From: Heterodera schachtii
Taxonomy: Eukaryota > Nematoda > Chromadorea > Rhabditida > Heteroderidae
Length of the DNA: 64,000 bases
Assembly: GCA_023374025.1 (NCBI GenBank)
Contig: SIJG01000014.1
Location: 2,093,077 to 2,157,076, forward strand
Reading direction: 5' to 3'
Shown: piece by piece, positions 32,841 through 51,024 of the stretch
Layout of the letters: each line of letters begins with the position of its first letter
How positions within the stretch are numbered: position 1 is the first letter of the stretch
Program-made: the position numbers and the translations under genes
Notes under the pieces: model-generated
Database searches by the model: none
The model's input: only the letters and a program-made list of their open reading frames with translations
What the model was told of the DNA's origin: nothing

Positions 32841-33248
32841 GTGTCTTTCTTCTGTCTGTCTGTGTGTCTGTCTCTTCATCTTCTGCCCCGTCTGCTGTTC
32901 ATGTTCTGCTGTTGCTCATCCAAACTTCCATGCCCCGTTTTCGTTGATTCATCACATTTCTCCCCTCCCCTTCGCCTTCGGCACTTTCATTTTCACGAAT
33001 GTTTTGTGCCAAATTCGCCTCCTCCGCCCAATAATGGTGCCAAAGAACCAACTTGATGGACATCAATATATTTTTGATAAATAATTTTACATTATTATTT
33101 ACTATTTTTCTCAAATTTAATAGACCCAGGACAAGTTCCGCGGCTTTATATCGGACCAGAATCCCACTCAAATATTGTATCCCGGAAACATTATCCCGGT
33201 TCGTATCCGTTTCCGAATTTCGGTCTCATTTCAAAATTCAGGCTCTAA
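32841..33248 (+). CDS. Possible small secreted protein, two exons (tentative)
   Basis: Exon 1 (32841-33036) has a Cys/Leu-rich start (MSFFCLSVCLSLHLLPRLLF) and ends NSPPPPNN before a GTGCCA donor. Exon 2 (33124-33248, acceptor TTTAATAG, exact phase 1/2) reads DPGQVPRLYIGPESHSNIVS and RKHYPGSYPFPNFG, ending ISKFRL. A competing frame through exon 1 is also open, so the reading frame of the first part is uncertain. No family recognised. Confidence 0.3.
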
Positions 33249-33517
33249 ATAATAGTGTTTTTAACTGTAAACATCCAGTTTAGCAAAACTCCTCCAATGT
33301 AAATGCAAAAGGCGATTCCCAACGCGTTATCGACCGACCGACTCAGCGCTTCAAGCTAAACTTAATAAACTAAATAAAACTTTTATTTTTATTTTCTATA
33401 ATTAATTAATATTTTGAAAACCATTTTTGGTGTTGTGGCCATTGTCAAAATGGCCATTCCAAGCACATAAGTTGATTGCATAAACAGAGCTGAATTTTAT
33501 TTTCAGTTTTTTTGAAC

Positions 33518-34169
33518 TTAACGAAAAATAAATTTTGACAGATTACCGGGCCAATAAAGCCAAATTCGTTTTAGCGATAAAATAAGAACAATGAGAAGGA
33601 CGAGGAGAGCAAGAGAATGCTCAACACACCTCAAAAAAAAAAATTAAAAGAAATAATTTTGAAAATATATGTAAATTTAAAATGCACCAAGAAAAGCGGA
33701 GATAGCCGCCATCCTTAAAATTGAAAAAATGTATAAAAATTAAAATAATTTTTAATTTACCAAATAATTCGCGACGCATTTGGACATTTTCAAAATGCGA
33801 TGCATCAGGCCGAAGTCAAAAATGACCAAATCGTAGGCCAAAAGGCGCTGTTCAGTGGTGGCATCCGCCGAAATATTCGACTTGCATTTGAAACTGAAAA
33901 ATAATTATTTATAATTTGTAATATTTTTGTTTTGCTTTTTCCGCCACTTACACATGCCCAAATTTTGTCCATGAATAAACGTGCTAAAATGAATGTTTAA
34001 ACTGAATCAAAGCATTGAAAAACAATTTTAAAACCTGAAACAATGAAGCCAAAACGACGAGAAATTGGGCCAAACCGAACAAAAAGCAAAGGGTTCGATT
34101 GGACACGCGAAAACAGCTGAGGAATTGCGTGTGATGGTCGGAGATGTTAAGCAAATACCAAAAGCGCAT
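33518..34169 (-). CDS. Small two-TM protein (145 aa, 5 exons)
   Basis: The ATG at 34169 lies 2 nt after a TCGTTTTCTTAG trans-splice acceptor. Exons, phases all consistent: 34169-34035, 33983-33952, 33893-33761, 33713-33688, 33629-33518. The protein reads MRFWYLLNISDHHTQFLSCF, then a hydrophobic segment (FLFGLAQFLVVLASLF), a soluble middle (FKCKSNISADATTEQRLLAY, IFDFGLMHRILKMSKCVANY), a second membrane segment (HSLALLVLLIVLILSL) and a basic end (KRIWLYWPGNLSKFIFR). The last two small exons are the least certain. No family was recognised; it would lie in a membrane with a domain of about 70 residues between the segments. Confidence 0.55.
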
Positions 34170-34855
34170 TTCTAAGAAAACGAAATGAGCAAAAATATTT
34201 TTTATTTTTACACTAAAATTTGCGATACTTTTAAAATGTTAAACCAATTGAAAAGTTTGGAATAGGATGCGTTTTTCTGTCACTTTTAGCCCAACAATTT
34301 CTTAATGGCAAGGGAACACTTTGTCATGCTTCACACTTTGTTCAGTTGGCACTTTTTGGTGCTAAATTGACTTTAATTTGTTGTGTCATTTGTCAATTTA
34401 ATTTTTCTTCACCAAATCTCCGAAAATAAAACTCGAAAATCTCCCCGGATTGTTCCTTTACTAATTTCTGCATATTACAATCACAAATTGATCACAAAAA
34501 TTAAGGGCAGGCAAAGTCTAATTTGCTGCTATGTTTGAAGCTAAAAAGGAGAACTCCTCAGTAAGAAATGTTTATAAATTTCACATTCAAATTTAATAAA
34601 TAAATATTAAAAAGTAATGATTTTGTGGCAAAAATCTATTTACAAATCCTTTCAAAAATCCTAACAATTGATATTTGTGGGTAAAATCCGTTAATAAATT
34701 GCAATAAAAATCCATAAATTTCCAGACGGTTGGACACACTTTCCATTTGAATTTGTTTATTATGTCAAAACTCAAAAAGTAATTTAAAAATAACTTTCAT
34801 TGATGGAATGTTTCTTAAATAATGTTTAATTTAATTTTACTTCTTTTTTTACTTA

Positions 34856-35402
34856 CAATGGAACCACCCCGAACTGTAAGTCGGAAAATGCATATGTGTT
34901 ATATATACCATTGGATAGAGCAAGGTCGACTTCTATTGTAAATTTTTAATATACGCCCCCATAGGAAGAAACCAAAAGTTATGAGGCCTCAAAAACGAAA
35001 TTTTAGGCCTACGGGCCGATTTCCAGCCATGTTCACTTTCTATTAATTCCAAACCTTTATATTTTATTATATTTTTGCTTATTTTTACTAAAGAAGAACT
35101 ATTATAGATTTTTTTACTCTAAAAATAGTTTTTTAAAGTATTTAGTTATATTATACATTAATTAAAATTATTTATTTTTATGTTGTATTTGAACCCGAGC
35201 TCCTAAAATGCGAATTTAACCAACTGAGACACCAATTTAAAGCGAAAACAAAGCCAAACTTTCAATTTTTGGGATCCCATAACTTTTTAGTTTCTTCCTA
35301 TGCGCATGATATTAAAAATTCTTAATAGAAATCGACCCTGCTCTATCCAATGATACCAAATTTATATATGTTTTCCGAGTTACAATTCGGTGGTTTCCCT
35401 TG
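34856..35402. mobile_element. MITE, 547 bp, related to the 193-bp element, TTA duplication
   Basis: The left end CAATGGAACCACCCCGAAC and the right end inverse CAAGGGAAACCACCGAATTG are imperfect inverted copies extending about 150 bp. They share GGATAGAGCA..GTCGACTTCTATTG and the CATAGGAAGAAAC words with the 15060 element. TTA flanks both sides (34853-34855 and 35403-35405). The arms are longer and less similar than in the 193-bp copy. The centre holds a tRNA-like sequence. Confidence 0.8.
35184..35240 (-). other. tRNA-like A/B-box relic inside the MITE
   Basis: On the minus strand GTCTCAGTTGGTTAAA (A box of a standard tRNA D arm) is followed about 20 bp later by GGGTTCAAATAC (B box and T loop). 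The anticodon arm region is shortened and no acceptor stem pairs, so this is a pol III promoter relic. Confidence 0.5.
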
Positions 35403-35405
35403 TTA

Positions 35406-36153
35406 GACTTTTTGTTTTTATTTATGTTTTTTCCATTTTTGCAATAATTTTCGGTTCGTTCTTATTTTCCAATTTAACCTGAACTTAGTTAGAATATTTT
35501 TTTTCATTTCCATTTTTCTCAGTTTTTTCTTTAATTACCTTAAATTTTTTGTGTCTTCTTTCTCTGCTTTTCAATCAATGTGTTCTTTTTCTTTTATTCC
35601 TCCATTTTCGTGTTCTTTTTTAGTATTTTTTCGGGGGCACTGATTTCCAGAGAAGGGATTTTAAGACATAAGTTATGATGCTTCGCATGAACTTTTTTAA
35701 CGGTCTAAAAATTCCCAAAAAAGTGCTAATTTTTGTGCTTTTTATGCCATTTTCATGCCTTTCTTATGCCTTTTTTCACAGTTTCCGTTTCTATTTTAGG
35801 TGCAGAAAATTTCATTCCTAAAATCCGCTTTTTTTTTTTGTTAGCTTTCGACTGTTCCTTTCGAGACACAGTTCTATGCTGCTCGAGAATCTTGGCTAAA
35901 AAATGATCGCACTTTATTGGAATTTTCGATTTCGAATCCGATCTGGAAAATACGACTGGACATTTTTTGGGCTCATTCGTGAAAAATTTTGATTTCCGAT
36001 TCGGCACTAACTTTTATGGGTGTATTTTCATTTTTCTGCATTGCGGCGGCTTTTTCAAAACGTTTTTATTTTCCGTTTCTTTTATTCATAATGCCAATAA
36101 ATAACAATGTCAAAACTTTTCATGCTAAATTCAATTGCCAATCAGTCAGTCCC
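35406..36153. other. Intergenic, nothing recognised
   Basis: T-rich sequence between the MITE and the 3' end of the acyltransferase gene. Short frames only. Confidence 0.5.
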
Positions 36154-39100
36154 TTAAACATTCATTCGTTTGTCGTGCCAAATTTGGTTGCCAATTGCCC
36201 TCAGAAAGGGGCGCACCGATTGCCGGCCCAAATAGCTTAGATGGTTGTTGTCGAAAAAGTTGGCCAACTGAATTTGCTCATCAAATGCCGCACATTTGTC
36301 CGTGCGCGCGTCACAGAAATGTTCGGCGAGGTCAAATTGGACACATTTTGGACAGTTCAACAGACGGAGACGGGCATAGGAAAAGCGATTTGTGACGTAA
36401 TGCTCCTAAGAAAATTGGCAGTGTTTTGTAAATTGGCACGGGAAGGCGAGGATTCCCCGCCGAGGGCAAAACAATGAAAAAGGAAGTGCCAAAGAGATTA
36501 ATGGCAATAAAAAAAAATATTTTTTAAATCAGTAAAATTTAGAAAACGGAGGCAACGATTAACGAGCTTTACCCGAAGCGATAGTTGCAGGTCGCCAAGC
36601 GGAGCGTGTTGCCACAACCGTTTGGCCAACTCTTTGGCCACGTCATGTTTGAATTGCAGTGTTGGGGCCGAGACGAATATTCGATTGCTGACGAATTTTT
36701 GAAAATGCCGCAATTCATGGCGAAATGCTTTCAAAATTTCGTCATTTTTTGTAGTCCCATTTTCATTAAATGGGGCATTCAGAACTTCATTATACCACCT
36801 AAAATTTAATATAAATGTTAATTTTAATCTTTCGGCAGTTTTGATGGTTTAAAAAATCGTTATAAATTCACACCAAACAAAAAATTGTTAATTAATTAAT
36901 TATTTTAATAAGCGAACATTTTTTAAAGCTTTATTTTTAAAAAATGTAAATAATAATTATTTTTATTATTTTCTTTCTATTTAAAATACTACCGAAAGAC
37001 CATAAATACAACGTCCGGTTTGGTCTGTTCTACGATATTCCTCACAGTACGTGTGAAAAACGGGCACGGAATGATATGGCCGGGGTCGAAAGGGATCAAA
37101 TGCTCGGGCATGGCGATTGGCATACAGCCTATGAAATACTATATAAATAAATACTTCATGGGCCATATTTGGCAGATGATAAATCAATCATGAAGGGAAT
37201 ACACGGTATTTTTCGCCGATAATTCCATTTTTGAGACAATTTTCTTTATTGTTTAACATTAAGTTTTTGGAATGGCAAGACAGACCTAAAAATAGAGAAT
37301 TTGTTGGAAATTTAATATTTTTTCAATGGATTAAAATACCATAAAAATAGAAAATTTAATTCTAATATGTAATTTCAATGTAAAAATTCTCATCGCAAAA
37401 AACATTATACATTTGTTAGGTTTCTTGTACCAAAATAATATTCAATTTTGTAATTTTTTAGGATTTGCTCACATTTGATATATCAAATCAAATTATGCCT
37501 AAAAGATTTTTGATTTTTAAAATAAAAATATTCCTTTTTGCTAAAAAAAAAACAATTTTCTGGTTTTAGGACAATTGTTGCGGATTTTTGTCCCCGGTTT
37601 TATCCTTTTTGGCCTCGCTTACCCGGCATTGTAAATACTTGAAAATCATGGTAATAAGCGTTCATTTCCTCTCCCAATTCACGCGCCACCACATCGGCAT
37701 GACTGTTGCCGACAAGAAGGACAGTGCCATTCCCGGTCCCCTGAAATTTCAAAACAATTTCAGTTTAATGTTTTTGATTTATAAATATTTTTACTATTTA
37801 AACTAGAGTTCGACTTATTGGAAAAGTCTGTGTCCTGTATTCCCCGGTTTATTCTAAAACCTATTTAATATTCAGAAACCAATAATTATTAATAATTTAT
37901 TTAATAATTTTTCTTGAATGTGTAAAATCCAAAATATTGTAGTATAAAAAATAGGAAAAATCCACGTTAGCCGACCAGGAAAAAAAACATCTGTACAGGC
38001 ATTAATTACTCATTTTTGAATTACCTTAACTTTACGGTCGATAACAAATTTTAACAAATTTTGAGGTGTTTTGTTCCCTTCTTGTACTAATAATTGCTTT
38101 AATTGTTTTGTCCATCGCTCCGTCCGTTCTTCTCCGGGTAGGATTTTATAACGGTCCTTAATTAATTTATATTTTACTAAACTTTAAAAATTAATTACAT
38201 TCAGGCACGTTTTGCAAACTAACGAAATTTTTAGGCAAATTGAGGACACTTAGTGCTTTCGAATGATGTCAAAAATGTTAAATTTGGCTGTTTCTAAGAA
38301 AATTATCAAGTGTCAAAGTGTTCCGAGAGTATAAAATTATTGGTAATTAATTATTCCCTAATCAGTTGTGCCATTTTGAATGAATCTACAAAAAATTGAT
38401 GGCGCAAGACATAATAAGTCATTTTTTCAAATTGGTGTTGAGTGTGGTATTTCTTACCTCAAATGTGGCACTTTGTAACAACTCGTTCAGCTTAATCTTC
38501 TCGTACAGTGACAAAGTGTTGACCAATCGTTTCCGACTTTCCACATTCTTTGGGTTTCAAATTAAAAAAAAAAATAAATATAATAAAAATGCAATTTTTT
38601 TTATATTTATTTTATTTTTTAAATAGAAACTTTCCTCTGAACTGATGTTCGCTGTACCTGCAATTCGTTGATGATCATCTTCGTGAAGTTGGTGTCCAAT
38701 GTTACCGAGCGTTGTCCAAGCGAACCGTCGTTGTCTTTTTCGGTAGCGATTCGCTGAAAATAGGAAAAATATAAGAATAAAAATAATGTAGATAATTTTT
38801 TTTTAATTCTTAAAAAATAAACAAAATAAAACTGAAAAAATTGAAATTTAAAAATATAAATGTTTTCCGTTTTAAATTGTACCTCAATTTGGCCCGAATA
38901 ATAAGTGGGCAGAACGATGAAGAAGCAAAATGTGTAGAGCAGTCCGATCACCAACAAAACCGAGCAGAAATTGGGCAGTCGACGAATGTGTGCGTCCAAA
39001 GCACGGTCCAAGAGAAGTGCCAATGTCAGCGTAAGAAAAAGGGTGAAAATGCCATCGAAAAGTTTGAAAATATTTATATATTTTAAAAATTGCTGTTAAA

Positions 39101-42061
39101 ACTTTTTGGAGAGAAGTGGTCAACTGTGAAGAAGTATTTGATGAACACAATGACCGGCCAATGCACCTTCAAAGCGAAGTGGTGGAGATGCCGAAAGCAG
39201 AAAACATTTTGAGAGACTTACCAAATACCTGAAAATTATTTCAACTTTGAGAGCATAATAAAAATATTAAAAAGGACAAAACTATACGGAAATTATTATT
39301 TGCTTAATGATGAGAATGTTTAATTAGTCCCTTTTTCGTGGCCATTTTTCGGACGAAGAATGGATTTGTTTAACCACTTTCTAATTTTTTAACGGTACAT
39401 TAGCATGAATTTAGGATAATTATCGTATTTTGCCACCCACCAGATGTAGGAGAGATCACCAAGCTGTACGGCAAGGAAATTGGTCAGCAACGGGGACGCT
39501 GGCCATGCTGACATGCCGTTGTGCTGCTGGTGGTGGACATGAAGCTGTGCAGCAGCCAAAATGACGGCAAAAGTGTTTTGAAAAGGCACAACAATGGACG
39601 GAACTCCAATTGGGGCGAACAGCACACAGAGAAGCAGAAACAGCAGCAGATGAGCAGCGGCAGAACGCCAGAGAAAGTAGGCCAAATTATCTATTCAAAA
39701 CGAGCAAATGTGCCAAAATTGGTCCAAAAGGATTTAAGTTTTTTATTTTTGCTATTTGGCTTGAAACTTTGAAGAAATTAACACTTATATGATTCTTAAT
39801 CTGGAATAGGAGTTCAGTTGAATATTTCATTTTCTATTCAAATATTATTTAATGGAAATTTTAAAAATAATAATTCGCCAATTATTTTTCTAATGAATTT
39901 ACTTTTTCCCGTTTTCATTTCACATACTTTTCACTTCCTCAGCCTCCTGCTGCTGTTGTTGTTGTTGTTTTTGGCCAGCAGCTAATGATGATAATGAGGA
40001 TGATGGGATGCTTAGCGAAGCATTTGAAAATGGTGGCACCGGTGGCGGTGAAGAGGCGGTGGAAGGCGACGCATTTATTGCTTGGTTTTGTGCCGGAATT
40101 GGTGCCAGCGAAATGGCACTATTTATTGCATTTTCTGTAATAATATTATGAAAAGCTTAAAGAATTAGTTCATAAAAATGATTTAAATTACATTTATGTG
40201 GATAAACAATGCATTTTTGGTAAAATGCAAGTTTCATATTGGCAAAAACAAATTGTATCTCAAATTAATATTCACCCTTAAATTCATTGGTGCTAGGACA
40301 AAGTGACAAAAGTATCAATGTTCGTAATATTTAAATTTAATTATTATATTAATTTTATTTGCTAGATATTAATCATAACTTAGCTTAAACTTAATCTAAT
40401 TAATCAATCTTGGTATTAGAAGGTAGCTAGCTCTACGTATCCTATATTATATTATATTTTTTAAAATTCTACCAAAAATTTACAAAAAGTTGTAATTCGA
40501 AAGATTTCGACAACTCACTAATTTTGACCCTAACTTTTTGAAATGTTTCGAACTTTTTTGGTTACAACCTTTTGTAAATTTTTGATAGATTTATTAAAAT
40601 TTTAATATATTGGAGGATTCGTAGAGCTGCCTTCCAATACCAAGATTGATAAATTTGATTAAGAGTTTGAATTCCAATTTTATTACAAAATTGGCCCAAC
40701 CCCATTCTCATAAAAAGGCACTTTCTCTTCCGACCTTGGTCAGCACTTTGTTGGCCATGTCCCAGCACATAAGGCCAACCGATTTGGTCAACGGTTTCCG
40801 CTGTCTCATTGGCTTCTTTTTCATTTTGTTGGTCGCCGGTGTTGAAAAAATGGACCAAAATTCCGGCAAAAAATTGCCACAGGCGACAAAACATAAGGCC
40901 AAAAGAGAGTGCAGGCATTACAGTAGTGAGCAGTTGTTGTACAATAACCGATGCAAGCAGTACGGTGGAGCAGAAGAAATGGCGCAGCAACCGACGGTGT
41001 AAGCCGCGAAGGGACAGCAGCAAAAGCATGGCCAACGGGGCAAGCAGGTAAAATTGCATTTCCACGCCAAGGGACCAACAGTGGAGGAAGGGACGGTAGG
41101 AGAACACCTTTTTGGGGGGGGACGAACGAAATCGGGTACTGTAAGCAATACTGTAGTAGCATATTGCCAATATGGATCCTCCTCCTAATTCATTAGATCA
41201 TGTTTTTAAAATTTAATGTCAAAAAGCCTAAACAATTGGAATTTTGGAAATTGTTCAACATTTATTTAAAAATGGCCAAAACATTTAACATTTTACACTT
41301 TTTCATCAATTTTCAGACTCGCTTTGCGGATGAAATTCTGCTATTTTTGTTAAAAAATTTAATTTCAAAATTACCTCAGCGAAATAATCGTTGTTTTCGA
41401 ACACCGGTTGGATATTTGCGACGAATGCCAATGCCCAGTACATGTCAAAGCGTGCCTTTTGGAAGTCCGAGTCGAGCATTATTGTTCGAGAAACACTATA
41501 AATTAATTTAATTTAAAAATAATTCAAAAAATTTCGTGGTTACCTCAAAGTGCCACAAATCACCGCGACATACATTGGCACAATTCGCTTTACACGACGG
41601 GCATAAAATTGGAACAATTTGTTCCGAATTTTATCTGATTTGGCGCCACAACATTTGCCAGAAAAATTTGCTAGACACACGGCCATCAGATGACCAGAAA
41701 TGACGAAAAACCTAAAAATAGATTCAAAAATGTTGTTTAACTGAGTTAACAACACGAAATCGAAATGCTTATGGAAGAGAAATTCCGATATTCTCAGAAC
41801 TTTATATTGAATGCTTTTTCAGAGATTATCGGCGGAGTGAAATTATAATCAAAAAAGGATTTTTTCTAATTGAAACTTTGTCGTATTCTGACATTATGCT
41901 TTAGAAAAAAACCTTAAAATTTTCATGGATTTTTATAATTTTATTTTTACTGACACGTCAACGCCGAGAAACCCATTGGGAAAATGTGTAGGCCAAATAT
42001 GGTAGAAAATTACTGCCAAAATGGAGACGGTGCGAAGTCCTTGGATGTCGGCACGTTTCAT
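36154..42061 (-). CDS. Acyltransferase-3 / SGNH fusion membrane protein (OAC family, 844 aa, 16 exons)
   Basis: Multi-pass O-acyltransferase with a C-terminal SGNH domain, as in nematode OAC/NRF-6-like proteins; substrate unknown. Exons: 42061-41955, 41711-41544, 41495-41375, 41107-40735, 40134-39928, 39690-39441, 39228-39222, 39166-39125, 39092-38883, 38753-38658, 38547-38458, 38156-38025, 37740-37623, 37128-36993, 36798-36573, 36405-36154; lengths sum to 2535 with every phase matching. The N-terminus MKRADIQGLRTVSILAVIFY, FPNGFLGVD, FFVISGH, FYARRVKRIVP and FLHCWSLGVEMQFYLL are acyltransferase-3 signatures. A polar loop contains a Gln run. SYIWYLVHWPVIVF spans a 7-nt exon. The SGNH block has VLLVGNSHAD (GNSH instead of GDSH), PDVVFMVFR and the catalytic-type DNNHLS. 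The fourth exon's acceptor (CAAAAAG) and a 32-nt intron (39093-39124) are unusual. Confidence 0.9.
40399..40662. mobile_element. Inverted-repeat element in an acyltransferase intron
   Basis: The left part (40399-40505: AATCAATCTTGGTATTAGAA, GGTAGCTAGCTCTACG, ACCAAAAATTTACAAAAAG) recurs inverted in 40555-40662 (CTTTTGTAAATTTTTGATAG, GTAGAGCTGCC, TTCCAATACCAAGATTGAT). Total size is about 264 bp with imperfect 100-bp arms and no coding capacity. Ends and target duplication were not resolved. Confidence 0.65.
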
Positions 42062-43679
42062 TTGACATAAAACTTCTATAATCTATATTTTATTATCGGT
42101 TATTTTTATTTTAAAATTAAATTAAGATATTTCTCAAGTAATAAATTTTATTTGTTAAATTAGCTGCATTTATCTTTTTAATTCTTTATTTTTTATGTGA
42201 ATTAATTAATGCTTTTGGCTCCGATTTATTTAATAAATGTGAAGACGAAGGTGCAAAATGAAAAATGCAATAAGTGGTCGGAGAAGATTTGAACAAAATT
42301 CAAGTGCCCTCGGGCAGTGTTCTTCAAAGAACAATTTGAATTTGGGGAAGCATTGGCGAAATGAATGGCATCACTCTTTAACGATGATGAAATGGGTCAA
42401 ATTTTAAATTTTTGTGTGGGCGAACATTGAAGAAGCCCCAATTTAGGGCGTAATTTTCAGCGATTAATTAAATTAGAAATAATAAATAAATAAATTTTTC
42501 TTCCGTCTGTTTTTGACCACCTCCCCCCCCCCGCCGTCAGCAATAAATTCCGATTATTTTGTGTGCGACTAATGGGGGAAGAAAGTCTGGCGCTGGGAAT
42601 GAACAAAATGGGAATGCGCGACGTTCAAAACCCAAAAAACCGCCAAAGCGCAACATTTGCTCCAAATTGTTCATCTTCGGATGAATAAAATTTAAAATGA
42701 AAAATATAAATTTACGAAGCTTGCCGATAGACGCCGCTAAGATTCTTAAAATTTAGGCGGAATTGTCTAAAAATTCAAAAGCTTAAAAACACAACTTATT
42801 GGTGCAAAATCTTGTGCATGCCCCGGCGGAATATTTCAGAACAGTTTAACTCAAAACCTTAAAAATTATAAAAATATATCAAAAGCCGTATAGGGGTAAA
42901 AGCATAAAATTTTAAGCTAAAAATGTTGATGCCAATTCCTCATCAGTCTTCTGTCGCGTAAATTTGTCTAATAATTACCGCTACTGCTAATCCGCTAATG
43001 CTACTAAAAATCGCATTAAAAATGCATGAGCGAAAGCAATAATTAATTTTATCATTTTTAACCAGAGATCATTGAAAATATATATCATACAAATTTATTT
43101 CTTCTAACATGTTTAGTCGTGTAATTATACTCATTGGTTACATCAATTAATTAATTAATTAATTATCTCGTTTCACCAAACTTGTCGTGGATGTTGAAGA
43201 GAGCATGTCTGAAATGATTTTCCATTAACATAAATGATAAATTCAGATCCAATTTTCTAATTGATTATAATTTTTACAAAACATATAATAACATTAAGCA
43301 AAAGCATAGCAAACAAATGAAAGTGACAAGGGAATACTAAAAATAAAAGGTGAAGAAAAAAGATTTAAATTAAGCGATTGTTTTATTTTTAAAACTTTAA
43401 ATCCTTTTTTAAGTCCTAAACGAGAGCTTATTATGGATTCTGAAATTTTTTTACTTAAGATATAAAACTTTTATTACTAAAGATATTTTTTATATTTTAA
43501 TGCCCCAAATTTTGTTTTGATTTGCTAAAAGCCGAAAATTTACGAAATGAAAAGCAAAATAAAACTTTAAAATTCCAAAGCGAAAATAAAATTAGAAATG
43601 GGGCACAACAAACAGACAAAATTGCCCAATTAAGCGAACCCCAATGAAACATAACACAAAAATACACACACTTTGTGCT
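42062..43679. other. Intergenic, one degenerate palindromic repeat
   Basis: Upstream of the acyltransferase and downstream of the kinase. A C run of about 9 is at 42528 and a decayed repeat core at 42721-42740. No exon was recognised. Confidence 0.5.
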
Positions 43680-49711
<6,032 letters not shown>

Positions 49712-51020
49712 AATAAATTACATTCATATTTAATGACTCATTTTTTATGGATGGATGACCAATTAAATATTAAAATTTACAAGAATCTCGGCTATTAATC
49801 CCGATTAGTAACAGCTCAAAAACGTATTCCCCGTCAAACTTTCCCAAAATGGAATTGGTATTTAGCAACAGTGTATCATCCCCAAATGTTATTAGTTAAT
49901 TGATAATTTGTCAAAATTGGCCGTCATTGTCCTATTTTTTATGAAACCTTACCGATAAAATCCTTTATGAACACAAACATAAATGGAGAAGGAGAATAAT
50001 TCAAAAGTCCCCCGCCAACATTTAATATGACATTAATTATCTAAATTAACATCACAAATATTGCCATGTAAATGGAATGGGGAGGGGCGACAGAAAATGT
50101 AAGCTTTTGAAAGGAATTTAATATCGAATTAAAGGCACGAAACTTTCTTTTTCTATTAAATAATTAGCTTCATTTTATTTAAATTTCATTTTGCAATTAA
50201 AATTGGTAAAATGAAATCTCTTTAATCTGACACTTCGTGACACATGGATTGGATTTTGGATTGGATTGGGCGAGGAAGGGGGCGAATTTGGCCATGCTCT
50301 CTTATCGTCGCTATTTGTTGGCCACTGCACTGCTTATCGGACATCGTCGACAAGCAGCAACCGCCGCCGCCGCGGTGGCGCCGTCCGTGCCGCTGTCAAT
50401 GCTTTTGCCCCCCAAAAGTGCCATTTGCGCCTGCTGTGTCTGACATCGCTTTTCGCGGTGTCTGCCTCTCGCAGAAAGCAAAGAAGCCGGTCGTAGGAGC
50501 GTAGACAGTGTTAAATGCTGAAGAAAATGCGTGGGAATGGTGCCGGACCAACCGACCGACCAAACAACGCATTGACTGGCCCACACAACGGACCGACTGA
50601 GTTTGGCCCGAGGAGAGGGAAAAGCTAAGCGAGGCGAGGCTAAGAAATGTTAGCCGTCCCCGGAGGGCACGAAATAAATCAATTGGAGAACCATTGACAG
50701 CAGCGCACAACCGCAGAACAGAGCGGACGAATGCTTCATCATTTACTGGCTGAGAAGGAGGGAGGGGAGGGGGGAGGAAGGAAGAAGCAATGTTGAAGTG
50801 CTGCGCTTTTGTAGGGGTGAGAAATTGGAATTTTAAGCGGGGGGGGGGGGGGGAAATGATGATGATGGTGATGGTGATTGTGATGATGCTGAGTGGCGTT
50901 AATTATTATGCATTTTAACATTTTGACAAATGATAAATTGGTTTTTAAAATTTACAAATAAAAAGTAATTAATATGTATATAAAACAAATAATAAAATTT
51001 TATGAACATAATAAATATGC
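49712..51020. other. Upstream of the kinase; GC-rich island, no gene called
   Basis: From 50230 to 50720 the DNA is distinctly GC-rich with open frames on both strands (for example a minus-strand Ala-rich MALLGGKSIDSGTDGATAAA). It may be a 5' exon or promoter region of the kinase gene but lacks a convincing splice link. A G run of about 14 is at 50838-50853 followed by ATGATG repeats. Confidence 0.35.
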
Positions 51021-51024
51021 CTTT

